Positions 35,936-45,301 of a stretch of 54,746 bases of DNA are shown here, piece after piece. The notes under the pieces are model-generated. The model made no database searches. It was not told the DNA's origin and was given only the letters and a program-made list of their open reading frames with translations. The position numbers and the translations under genes were made by a program. The stretch comes from Acetobacteraceae bacterium. Lineage in GTDB: Bacteria; Pseudomonadota; Alphaproteobacteria; Acetobacterales; Acetobacteraceae. The stretch is from positions 9,203 through 63,948 of the forward strand of contig PLSD01000134.1 of the NCBI GenBank assembly GCA_003164135.1, given 5' to 3'. Position 1 is the stretch's first letter, and each line of letters begins with the position of its first letter.

Positions 35936-38329
35936 CTACTTCCAAGGCTCTTCCGGCCAGTCATGTTTCGGATACCGCCCCCGCATATCCCGCCGCGCAT
36001 CCGCCCAGCCGCCGCGCCAGAACCCCGCCAGATCACCAGTAATCGCAATCGGCCGCCCGGCGGGGGATAACAATGCGATTTGCAGTGCCACTTTCCCGCC
36101 CGCCAGTTTCGGCGTCGCATCCAGCCCGTAAAACGCCTTCGCCCGCGCGGCGGCCACCGGCACCGGCCCGGTATAATCCACCCGCACCTCGCCATGCGGC
36201 AGTTTTAGCGCCACCGGCAGCTCCTTATCCACCCGCGCCGCCTGCTCACGCGTCATCATCCCCCGCAGCACAGTCCCCAAATCCACGCTTTTCACCTCAC
36301 GCAGATTACTCATCCCCGCCAGATACGGCGCCAACCACTCCTCAACGCCCGCCGCCAAAGCCGCCCGCGACAAATCCGGATACTCCGGCTCCACCCCCCG
36401 CATCACCGCCACGCGGGCGCACAAATTCTCCGCCGCCTCGCTCCAATCCAGGGCCTCCATCCGTGTGGAAACCGCCTTCGCCAGCGCCGCCTGCACCTCG
36501 TCCGGTTCCGGCGGCAAATACTTGTCAGACAACACCAGCGCCCCCAGCCGCACCCGTTCCCGCAGCACCACGCCCCCGCTGGCCGGATCAAACCCTGACT
36601 CCCGCACCCGCTTGCACCGCCCCCGCAGCACCGGCGGCAAATCCTCCGCATCCAGCCCCGCCGCCAGCCGTATTTTGGCACCTTTCGCTTCCAGCGACGC
36701 CACCACTAGCAACCGCGCCCGCCGCAACGGGTCCGTCGGCCCCAGCGCCCCGCTGCCGCCGCCTGACAACCGATAAGACCCCGGCTCCCCGCGCGCCTGG
36801 CCAATCCGGTCCGGAAACGCCGCCGCCAGCAACGCCCCGGCATCGCCAATCCCCGGAATCGCCCCCACGCCCAACCGGTTGCGATAAATCTTCGCCGCCT
36901 GCCGCACCCGCGCCAGCCCGGCCCGGTCACCCTCGATTTTCCCCGCCAGCGCCTCCAGCCGGAGTAAAATATCCGCCGAGGCATCCCGCCCCAACACATC
37001 CCGCTCCTCCAATATCGCCGCCAAATCCGCCGCCAGCGCGCGCTCCGCCTTGGTCTCCCCCGCCAGCATCATCGCCGCCAACCGGGGCGCCGCGCGCAGC
37101 CGCGCCATCTCGCGCCCCAGCGGCGTAATCCGCCCGGCCGCATCCAGCGCCCCCAAATCCTCCAGCAGCGCCCGCGCCACTTTCGCCGCCCCGGCCGGCG
37201 GCGCATCCACAAACGGCAGGTTTTCGCTCCGCTCGCCCCAGGCGGAACACGCCAGTTCCAATGCGGAAAGCTCAGCCTCCAAAATCTCCGGCGTCTCAAA
37301 CCCCGGCAACCCCCGATGCAGCGCCTCGGACCACAGCCGGATCGCCACCCCCGGCCCCTGCCGCCCCGCGCGCCCCGCCCGCTGCACCGCCGCCGCGCGG
37401 CTGATCCGCAACGTCGCCAGCCGCGTCAGCCCGCTCGCCACATCCAATTTCGGCGCGCGCCGGAACCCGCCATCAATCACAATCCTTACCCCCGGCACGG
37501 TCAGAGACGTCTCGGCAATTGACGTCGCCAGCACCACCCGCCGCTGCTCATGCTCGCGCAACGCCAAATCCTGCGCCGCCGGCGACAAATCGCCATGCAA
37601 AGGCAGCACCAGCGCCGGCACCCCCTGCAACGCCGTCTGCGTCCGCCGGATTTCCGCCATGCCCGGCAGAAACACCAGCACATCGCCTTTATGCGCCACC
37701 AGCGCCTCGCGCACCGCCTTCGCCGCCGCCTCCGGCAACTCCCGCGCGGTGGGAATATCCCGCTTGCTGTGGCTCACCGCCACCTCATGCATCCGCCCAT
37801 CGCTCTCGATCACCGCCGCATCCAGCAGCCCCGCAATCTTCTCCGCCTCCGCGGTGGCCGACATCGCCAATATCCGCAGCTCCGGCCGCAGCGTGCGCTG
37901 CAAATCCAGCACCAGCGCCAGGCCCAAATCCGCATCCAGGCTCCGCTCATGCACCTCGTCAAAAATCACCAGCGCCACCCCGGTCAGCCCTGGGTCGGCC
38001 AGCAACCGGCTGGTCAGCAGCCCCTCGGTAATCACCTCGACCACCGTATCGCCCGAAACCGCGCTCTCCAGCCGGGTGCGAAACCCAACGCGCCCGCCCA
38101 CGGCCTCGCCCAGCAGCCCCGCCATCCGTTGCGCCGCCGCCCGCGCCGCCAGCCGCCTCGGCTCCAGCAGCAGAATCTTCCCCGCCACCCCCGCCCGCAG
38201 CAGCGCCAGCGGCACCAGCGTCGTCTTCCCCGCCCCCGGCGGCGCCACCAACACGGCATTGCGCTCCTGCGTCAGCAGACAATCCAGTAGTGCTGGCAGC
38301 ACATCATTCACGGGCAAATCGTCGGTCAT
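35936..38329 (-). CDS. hrpB: ATP-dependent helicase HrpB
   Basis: 797 residues, a DEAH-box helicase of the HrpB group. Walker A is APPGAGKTT (about 29-37), motif II DEVHERS, motif III SAT, and motif VI QRAGRAGRQG. It ends in the HrpB-specific C-terminal domain with FYGLDATPKL and a terminal WPEEPW. The biological role is poorly known, with links to RNA metabolism and envelope traits. It is divergent from the DsbD-like gene across only 45 bp. Confidence 0.93.
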   Translation of the reverse strand: MTDDLPVNDVLPALLDCLLTQERNAVLVAPPGAGKTTLVPLALLRAGVAGKILLLEPRRLAARAAAQRMAGLLGEAVGGRVGFRTRLESAVSGDTVVEVITEGLLTSRLLADPGLTGVALVIFDEVHERSLDADLGLALVLDLQRTLRPELRILAMSATAEAEKIAGLLDAAVIESDGRMHEVAVSHSKRDIPTARELPEAAAKAVREALVAHKGDVLVFLPGMAEIRRTQTALQGVPALVLPLHGDLSPAAQDLALREHEQRRVVLATSIAETSLTVPGVRIVIDGGFRRAPKLDVASGLTRLATLRISRAAAVQRAGRAGRQGPGVAIRLWSEALHRGLPGFETPEILEAELSALELACSAWGERSENLPFVDAPPAGAAKVARALLEDLGALDAAGRITPLGREMARLRAAPRLAAMMLAGETKAERALAADLAAILEERDVLGRDASADILLRLEALAGKIEGDRAGLARVRQAAKIYRNRLGVGAIPGIGDAGALLAAAFPDRIGQARGEPGSYRLSGGGSGALGPTDPLRRARLLVVASLEAKGAKIRLAAGLDAEDLPPVLRGRCKRVRESGFDPASGGVVLRERVRLGALVLSDKYLPPEPDEVQAALAKAVSTRMEALDWSEAAENLCARVAVMRGVEPEYPDLSRAALAAGVEEWLAPYLAGMSNLREVKSVDLGTVLRGMMTREQAARVDKELPVALKLPHGEVRVDYTGPVPVAAARAKAFYGLDATPKLAGGKVALQIALLSPAGRPIAITGDLAGFWRGGWADARRDMRGRYPKHDWPEEPWK

Positions 38330-38374
38330 CGCCCCCGGATACCACCACCCGCCCGTCCGTGCGATATTCCCCCC

Positions 38375-40270
38375 ATGCGCGCCCTGCTCCTTTTATTGTT
38401 GCTCATCCCCGGCCTCGCATTCGGGGCCACCAGCAATTTTTTCACCTCCCCGCGGGACACCGTCCGCCTCATCTCCTCCACCAACACCGGCCCCACCGTC
38501 CACCTGGCCCTGCAATTCGCCCTCGCCCCAGGCTGGCACATCTACTGGTCCAACCCCGGTGACGCCGGTTTCCCCCCGCAACTCACCCCCGCCACCCCCA
38601 CTAGCTTCGGCCCGCTCAGCTTCCCGCCGCCCGAGCTGCTCACCCAAGGCCCCGTCACCGCCTACGTCCTCTCGGGCAACGCCCTGCTCCCCTTCACCGC
38701 CAACAACGCGGGGCAAAGCATCGTGGCCACCGCCAAGTGGCTCGTCTGCTCAGACATCTGCATCCCCGAGCACGCAACCTTCACGCTCCCCTTAACCGGC
38801 GGCCCCTCGCCTGAAGCCTCCCTCTTCACCCCGCCCAAAACCATCCCCTCACCCTTCCCCGCCACCATCGCGCCAGACGGCATCCTCACGCTTACGGGCC
38901 CCACCTCCGCCCAGGTCGCCACCGCGCATTTCTTCCCCACGGCCCAAGGCACACTGGTCAACTCAGCGCCGCAGCCGCTCGCCTTCACCCCCACCGGCCT
39001 CACCCTCAGCCTGACCCTCCTGCCCAACCACCCGCAACTCACCGGCATCCTCGAACTCACCGACCCCACCGGCGCCACGCAATCCCTCACCCTCGCACCC
39101 ACCGTCGGCCCGCCGCCCACGCACCCGCCCTATCTGCTGCTCGCCTTCCTCGGCGGTCTCATCCTCAATTTCATGCCCTGCGTGTTTCCCATTCTTGCCA
39201 TGAAGGCCGTGCTTATTTCCCGCCTGGGCGGCGCGGAAACCAAAATCCGCCACGAGGCATTCGGCTACACATTCGGCGTCCTCATCACCATGCTGGCCTT
39301 GGGCGGCATCCTGCTCACCCTGCGCGCGCTCGGCACCGCCGCCGGCTGGGGCTTCCAATTCCAATCGCCCATTTTCGTTGCCATCATCGCCTGGGTCATC
39401 TTCGCCCTCACCCTCAACCTGGCGGGACTGTTCGAGATCGTGTCCCCCGCCGCTTTGGGCCGCGTCCCCGCCCAGCACAGCATCTCCACCGGCGCGCTCG
39501 CCGTCATCGTCGCCACCCCCTGCTCCGCCCCATTCATGGGCACCGCCGTCGCCGCCGCCCTCGCCGCCCCACCGCTCACCGCCATCGGCATATTCCTCAG
39601 CCTCGGCCTCGGCCTCTCGGCCCCGTTCCTGCTGCTGGCCAGCATCCCCCGCCTCGCGCTTTTCATCCCGCGCCCCGGCCCATGGATGCTCTACCTGCAA
39701 CGCGCCCTCGCTCTCCCCATGGCCGCCACGTTCGCCTGGCTCGCCTGGGTCCTCTTCCACCAAACCGGCACCCCCGGTTTCCTGCTGCTCCTCACCGGCG
39801 CCGCCCTGCTCACCCTGGCCCTGACCCGCAAAAACCTCCGCCCCCTGGCCCTCGTCCCGCTCCTGCTGCTCCCCCTGCTGCGCACCCAGCTCCTCGCCCC
39901 CGCCCTCACACTCCCCGGCGCACAACCCTACACCGCCGCCGCCCTCGCCCAGCTCCGCACCGCGCAAACCCCCGTCTTCATCGACCTCACCGCCGCCTGG
40001 TGCGTCACCTGCCTGGTCAACGAGGCCACCACCCTCAAAAACCCCGCCGTACAAGCCGCCTTCGCGCAACACCACGTCGCCCTCCTGGTCGGCGACTGGA
40101 CCAACAAAAACCCCGCCATCACCGCCCTCCTCGCCGCCAACCACCGCGACGGCGTGCCGCTCTACCTGTATTACCCCCCCGGCGCCGCCACCCCGGTCAT
40201 CCTCCCGCAAATCCTCCGGCCAGATGCCGTGCAAACCGCGCTTGGGCTTTCCGGAAAATTAGGTTACTAG
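38375..40270 (+). CDS. DsbD/ScsB-like thiol:disulfide reductase
   Basis: 631 residues. The signal peptide covers about 1-17 (GLAFGA). A periplasmic N-terminal domain contains the pair VCSDIC. Eight or so membrane helices (about 255-515) hold the electron-carrying cysteines in FMPCVFP and ATPCSAPF. The C-terminal thioredoxin-like domain has AAWCVTC. This layout moves electrons from cytosolic thioredoxin (see trxB) to the periplasm. The extended N-terminal domain resembles ScsB more than classical DsbD. The gene is divergent from hrpB. Confidence 0.9.
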   Translation: MRALLLLLLLIPGLAFGATSNFFTSPRDTVRLISSTNTGPTVHLALQFALAPGWHIYWSNPGDAGFPPQLTPATPTSFGPLSFPPPELLTQGPVTAYVLSGNALLPFTANNAGQSIVATAKWLVCSDICIPEHATFTLPLTGGPSPEASLFTPPKTIPSPFPATIAPDGILTLTGPTSAQVATAHFFPTAQGTLVNSAPQPLAFTPTGLTLSLTLLPNHPQLTGILELTDPTGATQSLTLAPTVGPPPTHPPYLLLAFLGGLILNFMPCVFPILAMKAVLISRLGGAETKIRHEAFGYTFGVLITMLALGGILLTLRALGTAAGWGFQFQSPIFVAIIAWVIFALTLNLAGLFEIVSPAALGRVPAQHSISTGALAVIVATPCSAPFMGTAVAAALAAPPLTAIGIFLSLGLGLSAPFLLLASIPRLALFIPRPGPWMLYLQRALALPMAATFAWLAWVLFHQTGTPGFLLLLTGAALLTLALTRKNLRPLALVPLLLLPLLRTQLLAPALTLPGAQPYTAAALAQLRTAQTPVFIDLTAAWCVTCLVNEATTLKNPAVQAAFAQHHVALLVGDWTNKNPAITALLAANHRDGVPLYLYYPPGAATPVILPQILRPDAVQTALGLSGKLGY

Positions 40271-40315
40271 CGTACCAACGCAAAACCCCCACCAAGGTTC
40301 ACGGCAATTCCGGAG

Positions 40316-41887
40316 ATGCACCCCACCCCGCCCGCCATGACCCCCGCCGCCATGACCGAAGGCCGCCGCCAGCTCATCACGGCCTGCGTCGTCCTCGCCA
40401 CCTCGCTGCAGGCCATTGACGGCACCATCGCCAACGTCGCCCTGCCCTACATGCAGGCCTCCATGTCGGCGAGCCAGGAGGAGATCAACTGGGTCCTCAC
40501 CAGCTACATCGTCGCCGCCGCTGTCATGACCGCCCCCACCGGCTTCCTCGCCGCCCGCTTCGGCCGCACCCGGTTTTTCGTCATCGCCATCACCGGCTTC
40601 ACCATCGCCTCGGCACTCTGCGGCCTCTCGCAAAGCCTGATGCAAATCGTCATCTGCCGCCTCCTGCAAGGCGCGTTCGGCGCCGCCCTGGTCCCGCTCT
40701 CGCAAGCCGTGCTGTTTGACATTTACCCCCTGGAGCGCCGCGGCCCCGCCATGGCGCTATGGAGCATGGGCAGCACGCTCGGCCCCGTCGTCGGCCCCAT
40801 GCTCGGCGGCTGGCTCACGGAAAACATCTCCTGGCGCTGGGTGTTCTACATCAACATCCCGGTCGGCATTTTCGCTGGCCTCGGCCTGCTGTTCTTCCTG
40901 CACGAGACCCCACACAACCAAAAAGCCAAGCTCGACTGGACCGGCTTCCTCGCCCTCAGCATCGCCATCGGCGCCTTCCAGGCCATGCTGGACCGTGGCG
41001 AAATGCTCAACTGGTTCAGCTCCTACGAGATCGCCGCCGAAGCCTGCATCGCCGGCCTCGGCCTCTACATCTTCGCGGTACAGTCCGCGCTGGCGCCCAA
41101 ACCCTTCCTCACCCTGTCGCTCTTCACCGACGTCAATTTCCTCATCGGCCTGGTCTTCATCTTCGTCATGGGCAGCGTCATGTTCGCCACCCTGGCCCTG
41201 CTCGCCCCGTATTTGCAGGATATGATGAACTACCCCGTCATCACGGCGGGCATCTACCTCGCCCCGCGCGGCATCGGCACCATTTTCGGCCTCATCCTCT
41301 GCGGCCGGCTGATGACGCGTAACGTCAACGTCCGCCTGCTCATGGCCATCGGCCTGCTGGCCGGCTCCTATGCGCTGTACATGACCATGCACTGGACCCC
41401 CGACACCTCGCCGCACAGCATCATCATCGCCGGCATCCTCCAGGGGTTCAGTTTCGGCTTCTTCTACGTGCCGCTCGCCACCACCAGTTTTTCCACTTTG
41501 CCGGCGCATCTGCGCACCGAGGCCGCGGGCATTTTCGCCCTCATGCGCAACCTCGGCAGCTCCATCGCCATATCCGTCACCGGAGCCCTGCTGGTCGCCA
41601 ATTCACAGGTCAACCACGCCATCCTCGCCGCCCGCATCACCCCGTTTGACCGTATTCTGCAAACCGGCGCCGCCCAGCAACTCCTCAACCCGGCCACCGC
41701 CCAGGGCGCCGCATTGCTCGATGCCGCCATCAACCAGCAAGCGACCATCATCGCCTATAACGACGACTTTAAACTCCTGCTGATCGTCTCCATCGCCGCC
41801 ATCCCGCTGCTGCTCTTCATCCGCACCCCGGACATTGTCACCGTGCAAACAGCCCACGCTGGGGACGCGCAGCCAGAGCCGGCGTAG
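40316..41887 (+). CDS. DHA2-family MFS efflux transporter (EmrB-like)
   Basis: About 520 residues with 14 hydrophobic helices. MFS motif A is GFLAARFGRTRFF, the helix 4 basic residue is in RLLQGAFGAALVPL and motif C is GSTLGPVVGPMLGGWL, typical of drug:H+ antiporters of the DHA2 family. GGAG lies immediately before the ATG at 40316, so the ATG at 40337 may be the real start. No membrane-fusion (EmrA) partner is adjacent. It may export drugs or fatty-acid-like compounds; the substrate is unknown. Confidence 0.9.
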   Translation: MHPTPPAMTPAAMTEGRRQLITACVVLATSLQAIDGTIANVALPYMQASMSASQEEINWVLTSYIVAAAVMTAPTGFLAARFGRTRFFVIAITGFTIASALCGLSQSLMQIVICRLLQGAFGAALVPLSQAVLFDIYPLERRGPAMALWSMGSTLGPVVGPMLGGWLTENISWRWVFYINIPVGIFAGLGLLFFLHETPHNQKAKLDWTGFLALSIAIGAFQAMLDRGEMLNWFSSYEIAAEACIAGLGLYIFAVQSALAPKPFLTLSLFTDVNFLIGLVFIFVMGSVMFATLALLAPYLQDMMNYPVITAGIYLAPRGIGTIFGLILCGRLMTRNVNVRLLMAIGLLAGSYALYMTMHWTPDTSPHSIIIAGILQGFSFGFFYVPLATTSFSTLPAHLRTEAAGIFALMRNLGSSIAISVTGALLVANSQVNHAILAARITPFDRILQTGAAQQLLNPATAQGAALLDAAINQQATIIAYNDDFKLLLIVSIAAIPLLLFIRTPDIVTVQTAHAGDAQPEPA

Positions 41888-42016
41888 CGCTCCACCCATT
41901 CCCCCGCCGCGCGGAAAACCCGCCAACTCCACCAGAGTTTAACGGGTTTTTACCTTGCGGAAACAACAGAGCAACCAGAAAAGCCTATAAGACCACCGGA
42001 TAAGGAGGGTCTTTCC

Positions 42017-42262
42017 ATGCGTGAACTACTTTGGGTCATTGTCATCGCCTCGCCGTTCATCGCGCTTGCCCAGAGCTACCTGCTCTCCCCCGCTTCGGCG
42101 GAACACTTCGCCAGCGCCCTGGTGCTCACCACCTCAAACAAAATCGCCGACGTCGTGGTGCCCCTCATAAACGGGCAGCGCCTCAACCATCACCACCGGC
42201 TGAGCGACAGCTGGAGCCCAATCCTTTCACCACCTGCGCAAACGCCCGCGCCCGGTGGCTGA
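42017..42262 (+). CDS. Small predicted membrane protein, 81 residues
   Basis: A near-perfect Shine-Dalgarno (TAAGGAGGGT) lies seven bases before the ATG. Residues 4-25 (LLWVIVIASPFIALAQSYLL) form a signal anchor or signal peptide. The last 26 codons run antisense into the 3' end of rdgB (80-bp tail-to-tail overlap) and read as low-complexity His/Pro/Ser. This suggests the original stop was lost or the gene was truncated. No family is recognised. Confidence 0.5.
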   Translation: MRELLWVIVIASPFIALAQSYLLSPASAEHFASALVLTTSNKIADVVVPLINGQRLNHHHRLSDSWSPILSPPAQTPAPGG

Positions 42263-42782
42263 TCGTATCCTTCACCGCGCCCCCCAGCTCCGCATACGTT
42301 TTCTCATACCCATCCGGCACAAACACCGCATCATAACCAAACCCGCCCTCACCGCGCGGTGCTTTCGCAATCACCCCATCCGCCTGCCCAATAAACGTCG
42401 CGGTCGTCCCATCCGGCTGCGCCAGACACAGCGCGCACACAAACCGCGCCCGCCACTCCCCCGCCGCCCCGCATGCCGCGATAATCCGCGCAAACGCCGT
42501 GGGATAATCCCCCGCCGCATACCTTGCCGACAACACCCCCGGCTCACCCCCAAGCGCCGCCACGCACAGCCCGGAATCATCCGCCAGCGCCGGCATCCCC
42601 GCCGCCACCGCCGCCGCCCGCGCCTTCAATTGCGCATTTCCCGCAAAGTCCGATGCCGTCTCGTCCGGCTCGGTCAGCCCCATCGCCCCCGCCCCCACCG
42701 CCTCAATCCCCAGCGGCGCCAGCAGCGCGCCAAACTCCTTCAACTTCCCCGCATTATGCGTCGCGATCAAAACGCGCTTCAC
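42183..42782 (-). CDS. rdgB: Non-canonical purine NTP pyrophosphatase (RdgB/HAM1)
   Basis: Cleaves dITP, ITP and XTP to monophosphates. 199 residues with the N-terminal ATHNAGKLKEF, ADDSGLCV with catalytic Asp residues, and the C-terminal ISHRARAF. It overlaps the end of the upstream yqgE gene by 4 bp, indicating translational coupling. Confidence 0.95.
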   Translation of the reverse strand: MKRVLIATHNAGKLKEFGALLAPLGIEAVGAGAMGLTEPDETASDFAGNAQLKARAAAVAAGMPALADDSGLCVAALGGEPGVLSARYAAGDYPTAFARIIAACGAAGEWRARFVCALCLAQPDGTTATFIGQADGVIAKAPRGEGGFGYDAVFVPDGYEKTYAELGGAVKDTISHRARAFAQVVKGLGSSCRSAGGDG

Positions 42783-43378
42783 GCCCGCCCGGCCTCGCCC
42801 GAAAGCATCCCCGGATCAATCCGCAATTTCGCCAGCGCCCGCTGCCACTTGCTCCCATAATCCGTGTCATACACCAGCGCCTCGTCAGCCGGCACGCTCA
42901 ACCAGGCGTTCTGCTTAATCTCCTCATCCAGCTGCCCCTCGGCCCAGCCCGCATACCCCAGCAGCAACGCCGCCCGCTCCGGCCCGCCGCCATCGGCCAC
43001 CGCCTGCAGCACCTCCAAATTCGCCGTCAGCACAAAATGCTCATCCACCGGCATGCTGCCCTCGGCCACCCAGTCCGGCGAGTGCAGCACAAACCCGCGC
43101 GTATCCTCCACCGGCCCGCCCGACCCCACGCGTATCTCGCGCTTCGGCGGGCTCGGCTCCACGCCCAGCTGCACCAGCAACTCCGCAAACTTCGGGCTCT
43201 TCACCGGCCGGTTCAACAGCACGCCCATCGCCCCGTCGGCCGAATGCGCGCAAACAAAAATCACACTCTGCGCAAAACGCGGATCCCCCATCGAGGGCAT
43301 CGCAATCAGCAATTGCCCCGTCAGCCAGTCCGCATCACGCAATCTCAGTTTCTCAGTCTTTGCCATGACCCCAACCAT
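42779..43378 (-). CDS. YqgE/AlgH family protein
   Basis: 199 residues of the UPF0301/DUF179 family, with LTGQLLIAMPSMGDPRF and GAMGVLLNRP near the N-terminus and GYAGWAEGQLDEEI further on. Family members are conserved but not biochemically defined; AlgH was linked to alginate regulation in Pseudomonas. The start may be residue 1 or MAKTEKL (43366). It is upstream of rdgB with a 4-bp overlap. Confidence 0.92.
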   Translation of the reverse strand: MVGVMAKTEKLRLRDADWLTGQLLIAMPSMGDPRFAQSVIFVCAHSADGAMGVLLNRPVKSPKFAELLVQLGVEPSPPKREIRVGSGGPVEDTRGFVLHSPDWVAEGSMPVDEHFVLTANLEVLQAVADGGGPERAALLLGYAGWAEGQLDEEIKQNAWLSVPADEALVYDTDYGSKWQRALAKLRIDPGMLSGEAGRA

Positions 43379-43484
43379 ATTCTCGCCGCCCCGCGCCCGC
43401 CAGCCCCGTTTCTTACCAACTCTTCACGAGTTCCGGCACTTCGTATAGGTAGGCTCATATTTCGGGAAACAGGGGGCCAAGCGC

Positions 43485-43964
43485 ATGATCAAGATCGGTG
43501 ACAAAATTCCAGCCATGAAACTCATGGTCGCCACGCCAGAAGGCCCGCGTGAGGCCGATACCGCAACCCTCTTCGGCCCCGGCAAGGTCGTCCTCTTCGC
43601 CGTCCCCGGCGCATTCACCCCCACGTGCAGCGCCAAACACCTCCCCGGCTTCGTCGAACACGCCGCCGCTCTCAAAGCCAAAGGCGTCGAGCGCATCATC
43701 TGCATGGCCGTCAACGACGCCTTCGTCCTCGGCGCCTGGGCCAAAGACCACAAAGCCTTCGAAACCGTCACCTTCCTCGCCGATGGCTCCGCCGCCTTCA
43801 CCAAAGCCCTCGGCCTGGAACTCGACCTCATCGCCCGCGGCATGGGCATCCGTAGCCAACGCTTCGCCCTCATCGCCCAGGACGGCGTGGTAACCCACCT
43901 CGCCATCGAAGAACCGGGCGGCTTCGATGTCAGCCGCGCCGAGGCCGTGCTCGAAGCACTTTGA
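43485..43964 (+). CDS. Peroxiredoxin (Prx5/AhpC-TSA type)
   Basis: 159 residues, a thiol peroxidase of the Prx5 subfamily. The active-site motif is PGAFTPTCS with peroxidatic C48. No clear resolving Cys is present (the only other is in ICMAVND), so it may be 1-Cys or use external thiols such as glutathione or glutaredoxin. The conserved Arg is in RSQRFALIAQDG. It is followed by palindromic element copy E. Confidence 0.93.
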   Translation: MIKIGDKIPAMKLMVATPEGPREADTATLFGPGKVVLFAVPGAFTPTCSAKHLPGFVEHAAALKAKGVERIICMAVNDAFVLGAWAKDHKAFETVTFLADGSAAFTKALGLELDLIARGMGIRSQRFALIAQDGVVTHLAIEEPGGFDVSRAEAVLEAL

Positions 43965-43971
43965 GTCCTGG

Positions 43972-44203
43972 GGTTAGTAAGGCCAGGGGGTTTTACCCCC
44001 TGGACCCCCAGCAAAGGCTAGCCTTTGCAATCCTTTAATGAGGGTCTTGGGTGGGAGGGGGAACTCGCCCGCGCAGGCCAAAGCAAATGACCACAGGCCC
44101 ATCGGGCGAATTCCCCCTCCCACCCAAGACCCTGACTAGCGGGTTCTAAGGGCTAGCCCTTAGCGGGGGTCCAGGGGGCAGAGCCCCTTGGTCTTCCCTA
44201 ACC
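43972..44203. repeat. Palindromic element copy E (second core type, opposite orientation)
   Basis: The outer borders are GGTTAG and CTAACC. The core stem pairs 44041-44069 with 44105-44133 at 28 of 29 positions, with GGGTGGG against CCCACCC. The left inner hairpin is GCAAAGGCTAGCCTTTGC and the right inner hairpin CTAAGGGCTAGCCCTTAG. The outer hairpin ending in CCTTGG is now on the right, so this copy is inverted relative to A, B, C and F. Confidence 0.93.
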
Positions 44204-44216
44204 TAGGACCAAACAC

Positions 44217-45299
44217 TTGAGCACAACCCTCACCGTTGTCGTGCCGTGTTATAATGAGCGGGCCAATGTGGCGCCGATGGTGAAGGCGTTGGATGCCGCG
44301 CTGGCGGGTCTGGCGTGGGAAGTTGTGTTTGTTGACGACGACAGCCCGGACGGCACCGCCGCCGCCGCGCGCGAGATTGCCCGCACGGACCCTCGCGTGC
44401 GCTGCATCCGCCGCGTCGGCCGCCGTGGGCTCTCTTCGGCGGTGATCGAGGGCGCGTTGTCCTCCTCGGCCGATTATGTCGCGGTAATCGACGGCGATCT
44501 GCAGCATGACGAAACCCGCCTGCCTTTAATGCTCGAAGCCGTCGCGGCGGGCGCGGACATGGCCGTCGGCTCCCGCCATGTCGAGGGCGGTGACTCTTCC
44601 GGCCTGTCCTCTCCCCTGCGGGTCAAGCTCTCCGAAACCGGTATCCGCGTCGCCCAGCTCGTCACCAAAACCACCATCACCGACCCCATGAGCGGCTTTT
44701 TTCTCCTGCGCCGGGGCCTGTTCGAGCAACTCGCCTCCCGCCTCACCGGCCAGGGCTTCAAAATCCTGCTGGACCTCATCCTCGCCTCGCCGCAAAAGCT
44801 GAACATCGTGGAAATCCCCTACAAATTCCGCCCCCGCACCGCCGGCGTGAGCAAGCTCGACGCCCTCGTCCTCGCCCAGTTCGCGGGTTTGCTCATTGAC
44901 AAAATGCTCGGCGGCACGGTCCCGCTCCGCTTCATCTCCTTCGCTTTGGTCGGCGCCTTCGGCGTGCTTATCAACGTGCTGGTGCTCGCCCTCGCACGTT
45001 CCAGCGGGCTGGACTTCGCCACCTCCCAGACCATCGGCACCATCATCGCCATGGTCGCCAACTTCCAACTCAACAACCAGCTCACCTACCGCGCCCAGCG
45101 CCTCAAAGGCCCGCGCGCCTGGCGCGGCCTGGTGCTTTTCCTCGCCGTATGCAGCCTCGGCGCCATCGCCAACGTCGGCATCGCCCGCGCCTTGTACGCC
45201 GAAAACGGCTCCAGCCTGTTCTCCGGCGCCGCCGGTGCCGTCATCGGCGTGGTCTGGAACTACGCGGTCTCCGCCACCCTGGTCTGGCGCGTGCGCTAA
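44217..45299 (+). CDS. GT2 glycosyltransferase fused to a GtrA-like membrane domain
   Basis: 360 residues. A dolichol-phosphate-mannose-synthase-like GT2 domain (about 1-235) has VVPCYNERAN, FVDDDSPDG and the metal-binding DGDLQHD. A C-terminal GtrA-like domain with four helices (about 240-358) follows. Such fusions load a sugar onto polyprenyl phosphate for use outside the membrane. The start is a TTG at 44217 with TAGGA about ten bases upstream, only 13 bp after palindromic element copy E. The GT39 gene two bases downstream is the natural partner. Confidence 0.9.
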   Translation: MSTTLTVVVPCYNERANVAPMVKALDAALAGLAWEVVFVDDDSPDGTAAAAREIARTDPRVRCIRRVGRRGLSSAVIEGALSSSADYVAVIDGDLQHDETRLPLMLEAVAAGADMAVGSRHVEGGDSSGLSSPLRVKLSETGIRVAQLVTKTTITDPMSGFFLLRRGLFEQLASRLTGQGFKILLDLILASPQKLNIVEIPYKFRPRTAGVSKLDALVLAQFAGLLIDKMLGGTVPLRFISFALVGAFGVLINVLVLALARSSGLDFATSQTIGTIIAMVANFQLNNQLTYRAQRLKGPRAWRGLVLFLAVCSLGAIANVGIARALYAENGSSLFSGAAGAVIGVVWNYAVSATLVWRVR

Positions 45300-45301
45300 C
45301 C

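Noticed and set aside
37050..38795. 581-codon open frame antisense to hrpB
   Set aside because: Ser/Pro/Arg-rich with no recognisable domain; hrpB motifs are complete on the minus strand.
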